From the NCBI GenBank assembly GCA_025361885.1, contig JANYJF010000032.1, positions 1 through 57,252 on the forward strand: 57,252 nucleotides of DNA, written 5' to 3'. The position numbers and the translations under genes are program-made. Positions within the stretch are counted from its first letter, which is position 1. Each line of letters opens with the position of its first letter. Below, piece after piece: positions 43,514-52,149 of this stretch. The stretch comes from Coriobacteriia bacterium. Lineage in GTDB: Bacteria > Actinomycetota > Coriobacteriia > Anaerosomatales > PALSA-660. The notes beneath the pieces are model-generated. The model worked only from the letters and a program-made list of their open reading frames with translations. It was not told the origin of the DNA and ran no database searches.

Positions 43514-44380
43514 CTACTTCGGGATCGTGGCGGTGAGCGGGCTCGGGTACGCACCGTCGACACCGCGCGCCAAGCCGAATCGTCCGTCAGCCCGCCCGAG
43601 CAACACCCACACGAGCGAGACCTGGCCGAGCGGGGTGTCCGCGTGATCGACGGTGGGCAGACCGGCGTCGGACGCGGCAGCCGCGACACCGGTCGCGTGT
43701 TTCGTCGTCTCCGCTCCGGCAGCCATCTGGCCGTGCGACTTGGCCGCCGAGGCCAGCGCGATCTGCGCCGCATCGGCCTTGTCGTCGAACGCTCCGGTGA
43801 CCACGAACAGCGTGGGCGTCCCAGCGCCGTCGGGCCTGGTCATGGAGAGCTCTCCGGCCGCCACGAGCAGGTCTGTCAGAGGGCTCGGTATTCCCGGAGC
43901 GTTGGCGAATTCGCGGGCAAGCACGTCGGCGGTCGGGGCGGTCAGATCGCCGCTCGCGTCCGCCGCGAGCACCGCCGCCACCTTGGCGGCGAGCGCCTTG
44001 TCCTTCAAGCCGAAGCCGGCGTCGCGGAAGGTCGCCGCGATCGACATGCCGCCCGCCTTCGCCACTGCATCGCCTACCGCGGCCGCGGCGTCCGCGCGGC
44101 CCGCGTTGCCGAGCACCAGGACCGTGCGACCGGACAGTCTGTTCGCCACCAGGACCGGCGCGGCATCCGTGACGAACGCCTTGTTCGTATCCAACTCGGA
44201 CTTGAGCTGGGTGTTATCCGTCCGCAGCGCTGAGTACTCCTTCTGAAGGCTGTCGACCAGAGTCGTGCGCTGCGCGTTGAGCGTGCCGCGTTCCACGACG
44301 ACGGTGCCGAGCAACAGCCCGATGGACAACGCGAGGAACACCGCGACGAGCGATGCGATGTGATAGCGGAAGTTGTACAT
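43514..44380 (-). CDS. SteB/MctB-like copper transporter family (DUF3186) protein
   Basis: Single-pass membrane protein annotated as a copper transporter in mycobacteria (MctB) and as SteB, a partner of SteA in corynebacterial cytokinesis. The 288 residues have the conserved N-terminus NFRYHIASLVAVFLALSIGLLLG (helix about 8-28), a coiled coil (about 35-65, LVDSLQKEYSALRTDN) and an extracytoplasmic alpha/beta domain. No cluster of Cys or Met is present. In this context (after steA) I favour the division role. The ATG has GGAAGG about 10 nt upstream; the gene ends convergent to the GT2 gene. Confidence 0.87.
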   Translation of the reverse strand: MYNFRYHIASLVAVFLALSIGLLLGTVVVERGTLNAQRTTLVDSLQKEYSALRTDNTQLKSELDTNKAFVTDAAPVLVANRLSGRTVLVLGNAGRADAAAAVGDAVAKAGGMSIAATFRDAGFGLKDKALAAKVAAVLAADASGDLTAPTADVLAREFANAPGIPSPLTDLLVAAGELSMTRPDGAGTPTLFVVTGAFDDKADAAQIALASAAKSHGQMAAGAETTKHATGVAAAASDAGLPTVDHADTPLGQVSLVWVLLGRADGRFGLARGVDGAYPSPLTATIPK

Positions 44381-44407
44381 GCGCCTTGGACCTTCCAGTC
44401 GTTTCGC

Positions 44408-45529
44408 TTACATGCCCAGGAGTGTGCGTATGCGCAGCAGGCCGAGACCGAGTGCCGCACGCGCGGACGAGGAGATCATGACTATGACGGTCAGCGTGAC
44501 GAGCGCCGATCCGACTATTGCGACCAGTCCGTTCAGACCCGGGGTCGCGCGGTACAGCTTGTTCACGCCCTTGGCGTCCACGAGCTTCGGACCCACCTTG
44601 AGGCGCACGAGGAACGTCGAGGCCATGCCCTTGCGACCCTTGTCGAGGTACTCGATCAGGTTGGCGTGTGTTCCGACCGCCACGATCAAGTCGGCGCCCG
44701 ACTCGTATGCGAGCAGAAGCGCCAGGTCCTCGGACGTGGCAGCGAGCGGCCACGTGACGCCGGTCAGCCCGAGCTGCTGCAGTCGCTCCATTCCAGGCGC
44801 CCGCCCGTCGGGATACGCATGGACGACGAGTTCGGCACCGGCGCGAAGGGCCGCGTCGGTCACGGAGTCCATGTCTCCGATGATGATGTCGGGCGCGAAG
44901 CCCGCGTCGCGCAGGGCGTCGGCTCCGCCGTCCACGCCGATGAGCACAGGCTTGACCTCACGGATGTAGGGCCGCAGCGCCTGCAGGTCTTCCTTGTAGT
45001 CGTAGCCACGCACGACGACCATCACGTGCCGGCCCTCGATCTGGGTCGTGATCGCCGGGAGTCCGACTCCCTCGGTCAGCAGGTTCTTGTCTTGTTCGAG
45101 GTACTCCAAGGTGTTGCGGGCGAACTTGTCCAGCTGCTCGCCGATCCCCGCCTTGGCATCCTCCATGGATTGCTCGATCGACTCGACTGTCAGGCGCGTT
45201 CCCGACGCCACGACCTGCCCACCGTACAGCACGTCACAACCCACGACCTCGACCGTGTCGCCCTCCCGGACCTTCTCGAAGATCTCGGGGCCGACAGCGT
45301 CGAGAACAGCGACCCCGCCGCGCGTGAGAATGAGCGGACCGACGTTCGGGTAGACGCCTGTGATCGACCGCGAGGCGTTCACGACGACTTCGACGCCGGT
45401 GCCCAGCAGCCCCTCGGCGCTCACCCGGTCGAGGTCCGCATGATCGATGATGGCGATGTCCGAAGGACCGAGACGCTTGGTGAGATCCTTGGTGCGCTTG
45501 TCGAGACGCGCGGTTCCCTGATGATGCAT
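44408..45529 (-). CDS. SteA-like cytokinetic ring protein
   Basis: Putative cytokinetic ring protein with a thiamine-pyrophosphokinase-like core. The 373 residues include GVDGGADALRDAGFAPDIIIGDMDSVTD (the TPK-like catalytic-region motif) and ATSEDLALLLAYESGADLIVAVG, and end with a transmembrane helix near 335-358. SteA interacts with SteB in Corynebacterium glutamicum. The ATG at 45529 has GGAAGG about 7 nt upstream. It follows recN and precedes the SteB gene by 27 nt. Confidence 0.9.
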   Translation of the reverse strand: MHHQGTARLDKRTKDLTKRLGPSDIAIIDHADLDRVSAEGLLGTGVEVVVNASRSITGVYPNVGPLILTRGGVAVLDAVGPEIFEKVREGDTVEVVGCDVLYGGQVVASGTRLTVESIEQSMEDAKAGIGEQLDKFARNTLEYLEQDKNLLTEGVGLPAITTQIEGRHVMVVVRGYDYKEDLQALRPYIREVKPVLIGVDGGADALRDAGFAPDIIIGDMDSVTDAALRAGAELVVHAYPDGRAPGMERLQQLGLTGVTWPLAATSEDLALLLAYESGADLIVAVGTHANLIEYLDKGRKGMASTFLVRLKVGPKLVDAKGVNKLYRATPGLNGLVAIVGSALVTLTVIVMISSSARAALGLGLLRIRTLLGM

Positions 45530-45601
45530 TCCGTGCCCTTCCGGGACCCTGCGGGTGGTGGTGCGGGCCCCCGGGGAGTGTACCAGAGCTGCCTTACGCG
45601 C

Positions 45602-47227
45602 TCATCGTGTTGAGGCCGTGGAGAGGAGTTCCCTGGCGTGCGCGAGCCCGGTGTCGGAGTCGGATCCGGACAGCATCCGGGCAACCTCGACGACGCGCTC
45701 CTCACCGACGACCGGGCGTACTCGCGTGACGGCCCGGCCGTCGACCTCGGACTTCTCGACGACCAGATGCGCGTCCGCGTATGCGGCGACCTGTGCGAGA
45801 TGGGTGATGACGAGGACCTGGTGCCGCTTCGCCAGCAGCGCGAGCCGCTTGCCGACGGCCAGCGCGGTCGCTCCGCCGATCCCCGCGTCGATCTCGTCGA
45901 AGACGAGCACGGGCACGGTATCCGCATCGCCCAGCACGCCTTTGAGCGCGAGCATGACGCGGCTCACCTCGCCGCCGGACGCGATACGCGCGAGGGGCCG
46001 GGGAATGTCGCCGCCGCTCGAGGAGAACATGAACTCGACTCTGTGCGGGCCGTCAGCGGTCCACGCGGCGAAGCCGAGCGGCGCCATTGCGACCTCGAAG
46101 ACGGCACCGGGCAAGGCCAGGTCCGATGCCGCGGCGGCAAGCTGTTCGGTGAAGCGCGGCGCGGCCTGCGAGCGCACCGTGACGAGCGCATCACCGGCCT
46201 GGCGCAGATTCGCTTCGGCGGAGCGCACCGCTTCGTGCGCGGCCTCCAGTCCCGCCTCCCCCGCCTCGAGTGTGACGATCTCCGCCGCGGCGGACTCGCG
46301 AGCCTCCAGCGCGTCGTCGATGGTGCCGCCGTACTTGCGCTTGAGTGACATGAGGGCCGCAAGGCGCGATTCCGCCTCGTTGAGGGCCCCGACGTCGTAG
46401 TCCGTCGACTCGCCGTAATCACGGATGCGGCAGCCCGCGTCGTCGACGGCTGTGATCGCCGATGACAGGTCGGCGGCGATCGCGTCGAGGGCCGGGTCCA
46501 GCCCTCCGCCCGCGTGCAGCGCGGCGAGCGCCTTCGCGAGCGTGTCGGACGCGCCCCCGTCGCTTCGCAGGGCGTCGAACGCCGCGGACGACGCCTCGGT
46601 GAGTTTGCCTGCGTGACGCATACGCGGAAGGCGCTCTTCGATCGCGCTGTCCTCGCCCGGAGCGGGGGCCACTGCGTCGATCTCGTCGACCGTCCAGCGC
46701 AGACTCTCGATGCGGCTGTCCCGATCGGTCATCGCGGCCGCGAGGCGCGCGGCCTCCTGCCGAGCGCGCACCGCCGACGCCCACGCGTCGCGATACGCCG
46801 CGAGCGCATCTTGGGCTGGTGCTCCGGCGAAGCGGTCGAGGTATGCGGCGTGCCGCGCGGGATGCAGCAGCGACTGGTGCTCGTGCTGACCGTGCAGGTC
46901 GACCGCCGGGCCCAAGGCGTCGTCGAGACCGGCGACCGACGCCATCTCACCGTCCAGGTAGCACTTGGAGCGACCCTCGGCGGAGAGCCTGCGGCGGACG
47001 AATCGCTCGCGACCATCGAGCACGAAGCGCCCTTCGACGACCGCCTCTGCCGCACCGGAGCGCACGAGCGTCGCGTCCGCGCGTTCCCCCAGCAGCAGTT
47101 TGAGAGCACCGACCAGGACCGTCTTGCCCGCGCCGGTCTCACCCGTGAGCACCGTCATCCCCGGACCGAGTTCCAGCCATGCCTCGTCGATGAGGGCGAG
47201 GTCCTTGACGTGGAGTTCCTCGAGCAC
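45602..47227 (-). CDS. recN: DNA repair protein RecN
   Basis: SMC-like ATPase for double-strand break repair. The 541 residues start MLEELHVKDLALIDEAWLELGPG, carry Walker A GETGAGKT at 29-36, long coiled-coil segments in the middle, the signature IASGGEVSRVMLALK and Walker B VLVFDEIDAGIGG, and end with the D-loop/H-loop region (VLVITHLAQVAAYAD). It begins four bases after the nadK stop. argR, usual before recN in Bacillus-like clusters, is absent. Confidence 0.97.
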   Translation of the reverse strand: MLEELHVKDLALIDEAWLELGPGMTVLTGETGAGKTVLVGALKLLLGERADATLVRSGAAEAVVEGRFVLDGRERFVRRRLSAEGRSKCYLDGEMASVAGLDDALGPAVDLHGQHEHQSLLHPARHAAYLDRFAGAPAQDALAAYRDAWASAVRARQEAARLAAAMTDRDSRIESLRWTVDEIDAVAPAPGEDSAIEERLPRMRHAGKLTEASSAAFDALRSDGGASDTLAKALAALHAGGGLDPALDAIAADLSSAITAVDDAGCRIRDYGESTDYDVGALNEAESRLAALMSLKRKYGGTIDDALEARESAAAEIVTLEAGEAGLEAAHEAVRSAEANLRQAGDALVTVRSQAAPRFTEQLAAAASDLALPGAVFEVAMAPLGFAAWTADGPHRVEFMFSSSGGDIPRPLARIASGGEVSRVMLALKGVLGDADTVPVLVFDEIDAGIGGATALAVGKRLALLAKRHQVLVITHLAQVAAYADAHLVVEKSEVDGRAVTRVRPVVGEERVVEVARMLSGSDSDTGLAHARELLSTASTR

Positions 47228-47230
47228 GAC

Positions 47231-48079
47231 TCAGCCCCGCAGGAAGGTGTCGCGAAGTACCCGGTGGAAGTGCCGGCCGTCGAGCCGCACAAGCGTGACG
47301 TCTCGCGCGTCGCGTCGCACGGTCACGCGGTCGAGGGTGCTGCGGCACGGGACGGTGTCACCATCGACGACCACGCAGGCATCCGAGCGCGCCGGGTCTC
47401 CGAACACCAGATCGACGACCTCGTCGGGGCCCAGGAGCAGCGGCCGAGCGCGCAGAGTGTGTGCGGCGACGGGCACCAGCAGCATCCCGCTCGCGCGGGG
47501 CGACATGATCGGGCCGCCCGCGGAGAGCGCGTAGGCGGTCGACCCTGTGGCGGTGGCCACGATGACTCCATCGCAGACGTAGCGCGTGAGTTCCTCGCCT
47601 GCGACGTTGATGGTCACCTCGACCGCGCGATGGGCTGAGCCGCGACCGACGTAGACCTCGTTGAGTGCCCGGTACTCGCCCGCGGACCTGCCACCGACCG
47701 TGACACTGCCCGCCAGCGTCATGCGCCGCTCGAGCGTGCCCTCACCGGCGAGCGCAGCGTCCACCGAGCCGGCCGGGTCGGAGCCATCCGCACCCGACAG
47801 AAAGCCGAGCCTGCCCAGGTTCAGACCGAGGATGGGGACGTCGGCGCCACCGAGCACGTGGACGGTCTTGAGGATCGTCCCGTCCCCGCCCAGCGCGACG
47901 GCAAGGTCCGGGACGCCCAGGTCCGCGATGGACACCGCGCGCTCGTCGAGACCGGCCGCCAGCGCGTCGCCGTCGGTGAGCACCGGCGTGTGGCCGCGCA
48001 CGTCGAGATGCGAGACAAGCTCGCGCGTCGCGTCGAGCGCGCGCGCATTGCCGATGTTGGGGACGAGCAGGACTCGCAT
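47231..48079 (-). CDS. nadK: NAD kinase
   Basis: Phosphorylates NAD to NADP. The 282 residues have the catalytic GGDGT at 64-68 and the second conserved block with VCDGVIVATATGSTAYALSAGGPI. The N-terminal sequence MRVLLVPNIGNARA is typical. It lies between tlyA and recN with short gaps (9 and 3 nt), a common actinobacterial and firmicute arrangement. Confidence 0.97.
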   Translation of the reverse strand: MRVLLVPNIGNARALDATRELVSHLDVRGHTPVLTDGDALAAGLDERAVSIADLGVPDLAVALGGDGTILKTVHVLGGADVPILGLNLGRLGFLSGADGSDPAGSVDAALAGEGTLERRMTLAGSVTVGGRSAGEYRALNEVYVGRGSAHRAVEVTINVAGEELTRYVCDGVIVATATGSTAYALSAGGPIMSPRASGMLLVPVAAHTLRARPLLLGPDEVVDLVFGDPARSDACVVVDGDTVPCRSTLDRVTVRRDARDVTLVRLDGRHFHRVLRDTFLRG

Positions 48080-48088
48080 GCGGGATGA

Positions 48089-48883
48089 TCAGCCTCCAAG
48101 TACCTCGCGGGCGGCAGCGACGACGGTCTCGGGCGTGTCACCCGTGGCCTCGCCGCTGCCGGCCAGCCATATCCAGAACTCGATATTACCCTCAGGCCCC
48201 TTGAGCGGCGAGAACGTCATGCCGCGGACGACCCAGCCCAGTTCCGCCGCCGCGACCGAGACCGCGCGCAGGACATCCGTGTGCACCTCGGGATCGCGCA
48301 CCACGCCGTGTTTTCCCACACGGCCCTTACCCGCTTCGAACTGGGGCTTGACCAAGGCCACGACCTGCGAGGACTCGTCGAGTTGCTCGCGGACGTGCGG
48401 CAGCACCTTCACCAGTGCGATGAACGACACGTCAATTACCGCCATATCGAACGGTGCGCCCGGTAGAGGTCCTTCGACGGAGCGGATGTTGGTCCTCTCC
48501 AGCACCGTCACCCGCGGATCCGTGCGAAGCGCCCACGCCAGTTGACCGTATCCCACGTCGACGGCCGTGACGGACGCGGCGCCGCGCTGAAGCACGCAGT
48601 CGGTGAACCCGCCGGTCGAGGCGCCGACATCTATGACGCGCAGCCCGGCCGGCTGTATGCCGAACGTGTCCAGAGCTCCTGCCAGCTTGAGCCCGCCACG
48701 CGAGACGTACTGCTGGCGGGGCGTGACCTCGAAGACGGTCCCCTCTTCGACCTGCTGGCCGGCCTTCGTGACCGGCTGGTCGCCGATCCTCACATCACCG
48801 GCAAGGATCGCGGCGCGGGCACGTTCGCGCGACGCGAACACGCCCGACTCAACGAGTGCTGCGTCGGCCCTGATGCGTCCCAT
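48089..48883 (-). CDS. tlyA: TlyA-family rRNA 2-prime-O-methyltransferase / hemolysin A
   Basis: S4-domain plus FtsJ-like methyltransferase; in mycobacteria it methylates 16S C1409 and 23S C1920. The 264 residues begin with an S4 domain (RIRADAALVESGVFASRERARAAILAG), then YVSRGGLKLAGAL, SAM-binding VIDVGASTGGFTDCVL and the acidic PFDMAVIDVSF. The ATG at 48883 lies within the last 35 nt of dxs; further upstream frame is dxs shadow. Confidence 0.94.
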   Translation of the reverse strand: MGRIRADAALVESGVFASRERARAAILAGDVRIGDQPVTKAGQQVEEGTVFEVTPRQQYVSRGGLKLAGALDTFGIQPAGLRVIDVGASTGGFTDCVLQRGAASVTAVDVGYGQLAWALRTDPRVTVLERTNIRSVEGPLPGAPFDMAVIDVSFIALVKVLPHVREQLDESSQVVALVKPQFEAGKGRVGKHGVVRDPEVHTDVLRAVSVAAAELGWVVRGMTFSPLKGPEGNIEFWIWLAGSGEATGDTPETVVAAAREVLGG

Positions 48884-50783
48884 CGCCTGCGCCCTTCTTC
48901 TCGCGAACGCTGGCCAGCCTGCCGACGACCGCATCCCGCACGGCCGGGGCGGTGAGCCCGACGTCGGAGAGCAGCTTGGGTGTGGCACCGTGCGTCACGA
49001 AGCAGTCCGGGACGCCGAGGTGCAGGATCGGAGTGGACAGCTCGAGGTCGGACCCCGCCTCGAGCACTGCCGCACCGAAGCCGCCGAGTGCCGTGTTCTC
49101 CTCGAGGGTTACGATGAGGTCGTGTCCCTCGGCCGCCCAGGTGATCGCCTCGAGGTCCAAGGGCTTGACCCATCGCATGTTGACGACCGAGGCGGACACG
49201 CCCCGCTCGGCCAGCAGCGCGGCCGCCGCCTCAGCGGTCGCCGTCATGCGCCCGATCGCGAGCAGCGCCACGTCGCGACCCTCGGAGCGCACCTGCGCCC
49301 GGCCGGCCTCGAGCACGGTCGGCGTCACGGGCAGCGGGACACCGGCGCCCCTGCCGCGCGGGTATCGGATGGCCACCGGTCCGTCGGCGACCAGCGCCGT
49401 GTGCAGCATGTCGACGAGCTCGGCTTCGTCGGCGGGCGCCATGATCATCAGGTTCGGTATCGCGCGAAGGTAGGTCAGGTCGAACACGCCATGGTGCGTC
49501 GGCCCGTCCTCGCCTACCAACCCCGCTCGATCCAGGCAGAACACGACGTGGAGGTCCTGCAGGCACACGTCCATGATGATCTGGTCGAAAGCCCGCTGCA
49601 GGAATGTCGAATAGACGGCCACGACGGGGATGCGACCACCGACGGCCAGACCCGCGGCCAGCCCGACGGCGTGCTGCTCCGCGATCCCCACGTCGTAGAA
49701 CCGGTCCGGGAAGGTCTTCGAGAACGCGTCGAGCCCGGTGCCTGTGGGCATCGCGGCGGTGATCGCACAGATCCGGTCGTCGCGCGCGGCCTCGGCAACC
49801 AGAGAGGCGCCGAACACATCTGTGAACGACGGCGCTCCGGGCGTGCCGTTGACCTTCCCTGACTCGATCTCGAACGGCGCGACGCCGTGGAACAGGTCAG
49901 GGTTCTGCTCGGCGTGGGAGTAGCCCTGGCCCTTGTGCGTGACGGCGTGGATCAGGACTGGGCCGCCCGCGTTGCGTGCCCAGGTGACCGCGTCCTGGAC
50001 CTGCTGCACGTCGTGCCCGTTGATCGGCCCCACGTACTTCCAGCCGAGCTCCTCGAAGAGCATGCCAGGAACGACGAGCTGCTTGAACGACTGCTTGGCG
50101 GCCTCGCCGGCGGCGACCATCGCGGCACCTACACCGGGGATGCGAGCGACCTTGGACTCCACGTCGTCGCGAAGGCGCCGATAACGCGCGTCGAGCCGGA
50201 CGCGGCCAAGATACGAAGCGAGCGCCCCGACGTTCTCCGAGATCGACATCTCGTTGTCGTTGAGGATCACGGTGAGGTCCACGCCAAGGTGGCCGGCGTG
50301 GTTGAGTCCCTCGAACGACATACCGCCGGTCATGGAACCGTCGCCTATCACGGCTACCACCTGCTCGTCGCCGCCGACGTCATCGCGGGCGCACGCCATC
50401 CCGAGCGCCACAGAGATGGAGTTGGAGGCGTGCCCTGTGTCGAACACGTCGTACTGAGACTCGCTGCGCTTGGGGAATCCGCACACGCCCCCGTACTGGC
50501 GCAGCGTCGTGAAGCGCTCCAGACGACCCGTGAGCAGCTTGTAGACGTACGACTGGTGGCCCACGTCGAAGATGACCTTGTCGTGAGGCACGTCGAGCGC
50601 GCGCAGCAGTCCGAGCGTCAGCTCGACGACCCCGAGGTTGGGGGCCAGATGACCTCCCGTGACGGAGACCGTCTCGATGAGTGTCCGGCGGATGTCCGCC
50701 GCCAGCGCGACGAGCTGGTCGTCGTCCAGCGGTTTGAGATCCTGGGGGGTCAGTATGGATGCGAGGACGTGCTTATCGCTCAA
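48849..50783 (-). CDS. dxs: 1-deoxy-D-xylulose-5-phosphate synthase
   Basis: First step of the non-mevalonate isoprenoid pathway, a thiamine-diphosphate enzyme. The 644 residues include VTGGHLAPNLGVVELT, FDVGHQSYVYKLLTGR, the TPP motif GDGSMTGGMSFEGLNHAG, HAVTHKGQGYSHAE and the transketolase C-terminal part with VFCLDRAGLVGEDGPTHHG. The start is TTG at 50783. ispA, which often precedes dxs, is missing; a separate promoter lies upstream. Confidence 0.97.
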   Translation of the reverse strand: MSDKHVLASILTPQDLKPLDDDQLVALAADIRRTLIETVSVTGGHLAPNLGVVELTLGLLRALDVPHDKVIFDVGHQSYVYKLLTGRLERFTTLRQYGGVCGFPKRSESQYDVFDTGHASNSISVALGMACARDDVGGDEQVVAVIGDGSMTGGMSFEGLNHAGHLGVDLTVILNDNEMSISENVGALASYLGRVRLDARYRRLRDDVESKVARIPGVGAAMVAAGEAAKQSFKQLVVPGMLFEELGWKYVGPINGHDVQQVQDAVTWARNAGGPVLIHAVTHKGQGYSHAEQNPDLFHGVAPFEIESGKVNGTPGAPSFTDVFGASLVAEAARDDRICAITAAMPTGTGLDAFSKTFPDRFYDVGIAEQHAVGLAAGLAVGGRIPVVAVYSTFLQRAFDQIIMDVCLQDLHVVFCLDRAGLVGEDGPTHHGVFDLTYLRAIPNLMIMAPADEAELVDMLHTALVADGPVAIRYPRGRGAGVPLPVTPTVLEAGRAQVRSEGRDVALLAIGRMTATAEAAAALLAERGVSASVVNMRWVKPLDLEAITWAAEGHDLIVTLEENTALGGFGAAVLEAGSDLELSTPILHLGVPDCFVTHGATPKLLSDVGLTAPAVRDAVVGRLASVREKKGAGDGTHQGRRSTR

Positions 50784-50849
50784 GGAGCGTTCATCTCCCG
50801 ATTCGCATTTCCGTGCACGCGCGGTGGCGTGAGCCCAAAGCGCAGTCGA

Positions 50850-50878
50850 AGCATAGTACCCGTGCCGGCACCCCTCAA
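50850..50878 (-). promoter_or_regulatory. Probable dxs promoter
   Basis: Minus-strand TTGAGG (50873-50878), 17-nt spacer, TATGCT (50850-50855), about 67 nt upstream of the TTG start of dxs, in the 161-nt gap after xseB. Confidence 0.55.
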
Positions 50879-50944
50879 GGTGCGCGGCCGTTGCGTCACC
50901 GCCCTGTCACCCCGCACCATCCGCGGCACCCGAGGCGTGTCCGG

Positions 50945-51319
50945 TCAGCTCCGCTCGTCGTCCTCCTGAGGCTCGTCGACGACGCCACCGCGCAACTCGT
51001 ACTCCTCGATCGTGACCTCTTCGATGATGCCGCCGTCCGGCAGCTCCTCGATCGTGACCGTCTCGACGACGATCGCGTCGCCCGCATCCGGCCCGGAGTC
51101 CTCCCCCTCGCGGGACCCCTCGCCCTCGGCGGCGGCGGCCTCGAGTGTGGACCGCCACTGCTTGGCGTCGATCAGCTCGGTGCACTGGTTGGCCAGGCGC
51201 ACGCCCTCTTCGAGCAGGTCGAGGCTCTTCTCAAGGCTCGTGTCCTTCTTGCGGACCTCGGTCGCGATCTGCTCGAGCCTCACGCGGGCGGAATCGAACG
51301 TGTACACGTCGTCGCTCAT
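50945..51319 (-). CDS. xseB: Exodeoxyribonuclease VII small subunit with acidic C-terminal extension
   Basis: Small subunit of exonuclease VII. The first 65 residues fit the family well (FDSARVRLEQIATEVRKKDTSLEKSLDLLEEGVRLANQCTE in pieces), forming the two-helix oligomerisation unit. The remaining 60 residues are strongly acidic and low complexity, making the protein 124 residues instead of about 80. The ATG overlaps the nusB stop by four bases. The large subunit gene xseA, which normally lies between nusB and xseB, is not here. Confidence 0.88.
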   Translation of the reverse strand: MSDDVYTFDSARVRLEQIATEVRKKDTSLEKSLDLLEEGVRLANQCTELIDAKQWRSTLEAAAAEGEGSREGEDSGPDAGDAIVVETVTIEELPDGGIIEEVTIEEYELRGGVVDEPQEDDERS

Positions 51320-51747
51320 GCTGATTCTCCGTGGGTGGCTGCCTCGCGGGTGCGCTCCTCGGACAATCTACCGAGGATGCCGTTCACGAACTTGGACGAG
51401 TCGTCGGTGCCGTAGATCTTCGCCATCTCGACCGCCTCATTGATCGAGACCGAGTCGGGGATGTCGTCTTGGAACATGAGCTCGTAGACGGCGATCCGCA
51501 GGATGTTGCGGTCCACGAGCGGCATGCGGGACAGTGTCCAGTTCTCGGAGATCGACTCGATGGTCGCGTCGATGATGGTCTGATGCGATTCGACCCCCAT
51601 CAGCAGTTCGCGGCAGAACTCTGTCGGCTCGCCGTCCTCGCCGCTGAACGTGCCTGTGGCCAAGATGCCCGACAGGGTCTCGTCGGTGATCTCACGCTGG
51701 TAGAGGATGTGAAGCGCCTGATGGCGCGCGCGGCGTCTCTCGAGCAT
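51316..51747 (-). CDS. nusB: Transcription antitermination factor NusB
   Basis: RNA-binding factor for rRNA antitermination, working with NusE (S10). The 143 residues are all helical with the N-terminal RRRARHQALHILYQ, LVDRNILRIAVYEL and the C-terminal SINEAVEMAKIYGTDDSSKFVNGILG, all family hallmarks. It sits between the asp23-family gene and xseB as in Bacillus-like clusters. Confidence 0.97.
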   Translation of the reverse strand: MLERRRARHQALHILYQREITDETLSGILATGTFSGEDGEPTEFCRELLMGVESHQTIIDATIESISENWTLSRMPLVDRNILRIAVYELMFQDDIPDSVSINEAVEMAKIYGTDDSSKFVNGILGRLSEERTREAATHGESA

Positions 51748-51786
51748 GGTGGTGGTGTCGCTGCTTCCTGTTGGTCGCGTGGTGCG

Positions 51787-52149
51787 CTATGCGGGAAAGG
51801 TGATCCCGTCGATGAACACGTCGACGGTATCGGCCTTGGTGCCGGTCTGGCTGACGAGCGCCTCGTAGACAGCCGTCTGGACGGACTCCGCGATGTGTCG
51901 GAGCGGCTGGCCGTACTCGACCGACACATGCACGCTCACGGCCAGTAGACCCGCCTCATCGACGCACAGCTCCACGCCCTTGGCGCCCTGCTTGGACATC
52001 AGGCCTGCGAGGCCCGGGGTGGTGACAGCGGCGACGCCTTCTACGGACTCCGTCGCCAGCACGACGATGGTCTCGAGCACTCCGGGGGCCAGGTCGACTC
52101 CCTCGAGGCGCAACTCGCTGCACGCGGTGTTCTCTCTAGTCTTCGCCAT
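51787..52149 (-). CDS. Asp23/Gls24 family envelope stress response protein
   Basis: Small cytoplasmic, membrane-associated-type protein of the Asp23/YqhY family; YqhY in Bacillus is linked to acetyl-CoA carboxylase control. The 120 residues contain LAPGVLETIVVLATESVEGVAAV, GVELCVDEAGLLAVSVHVSVEYGQPL and the C-terminal VNVFIDGI-like strand (VDVFIDGITFPA). The ATG at 52149 overlaps the accC end by 14 nt. The accC-asp23-nusB order is conserved in many Gram-positives, supporting a functional link with the carboxylase. Confidence 0.92.
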   Translation of the reverse strand: MAKTRENTACSELRLEGVDLAPGVLETIVVLATESVEGVAAVTTPGLAGLMSKQGAKGVELCVDEAGLLAVSVHVSVEYGQPLRHIAESVQTAVYEALVSQTGTKADTVDVFIDGITFPA

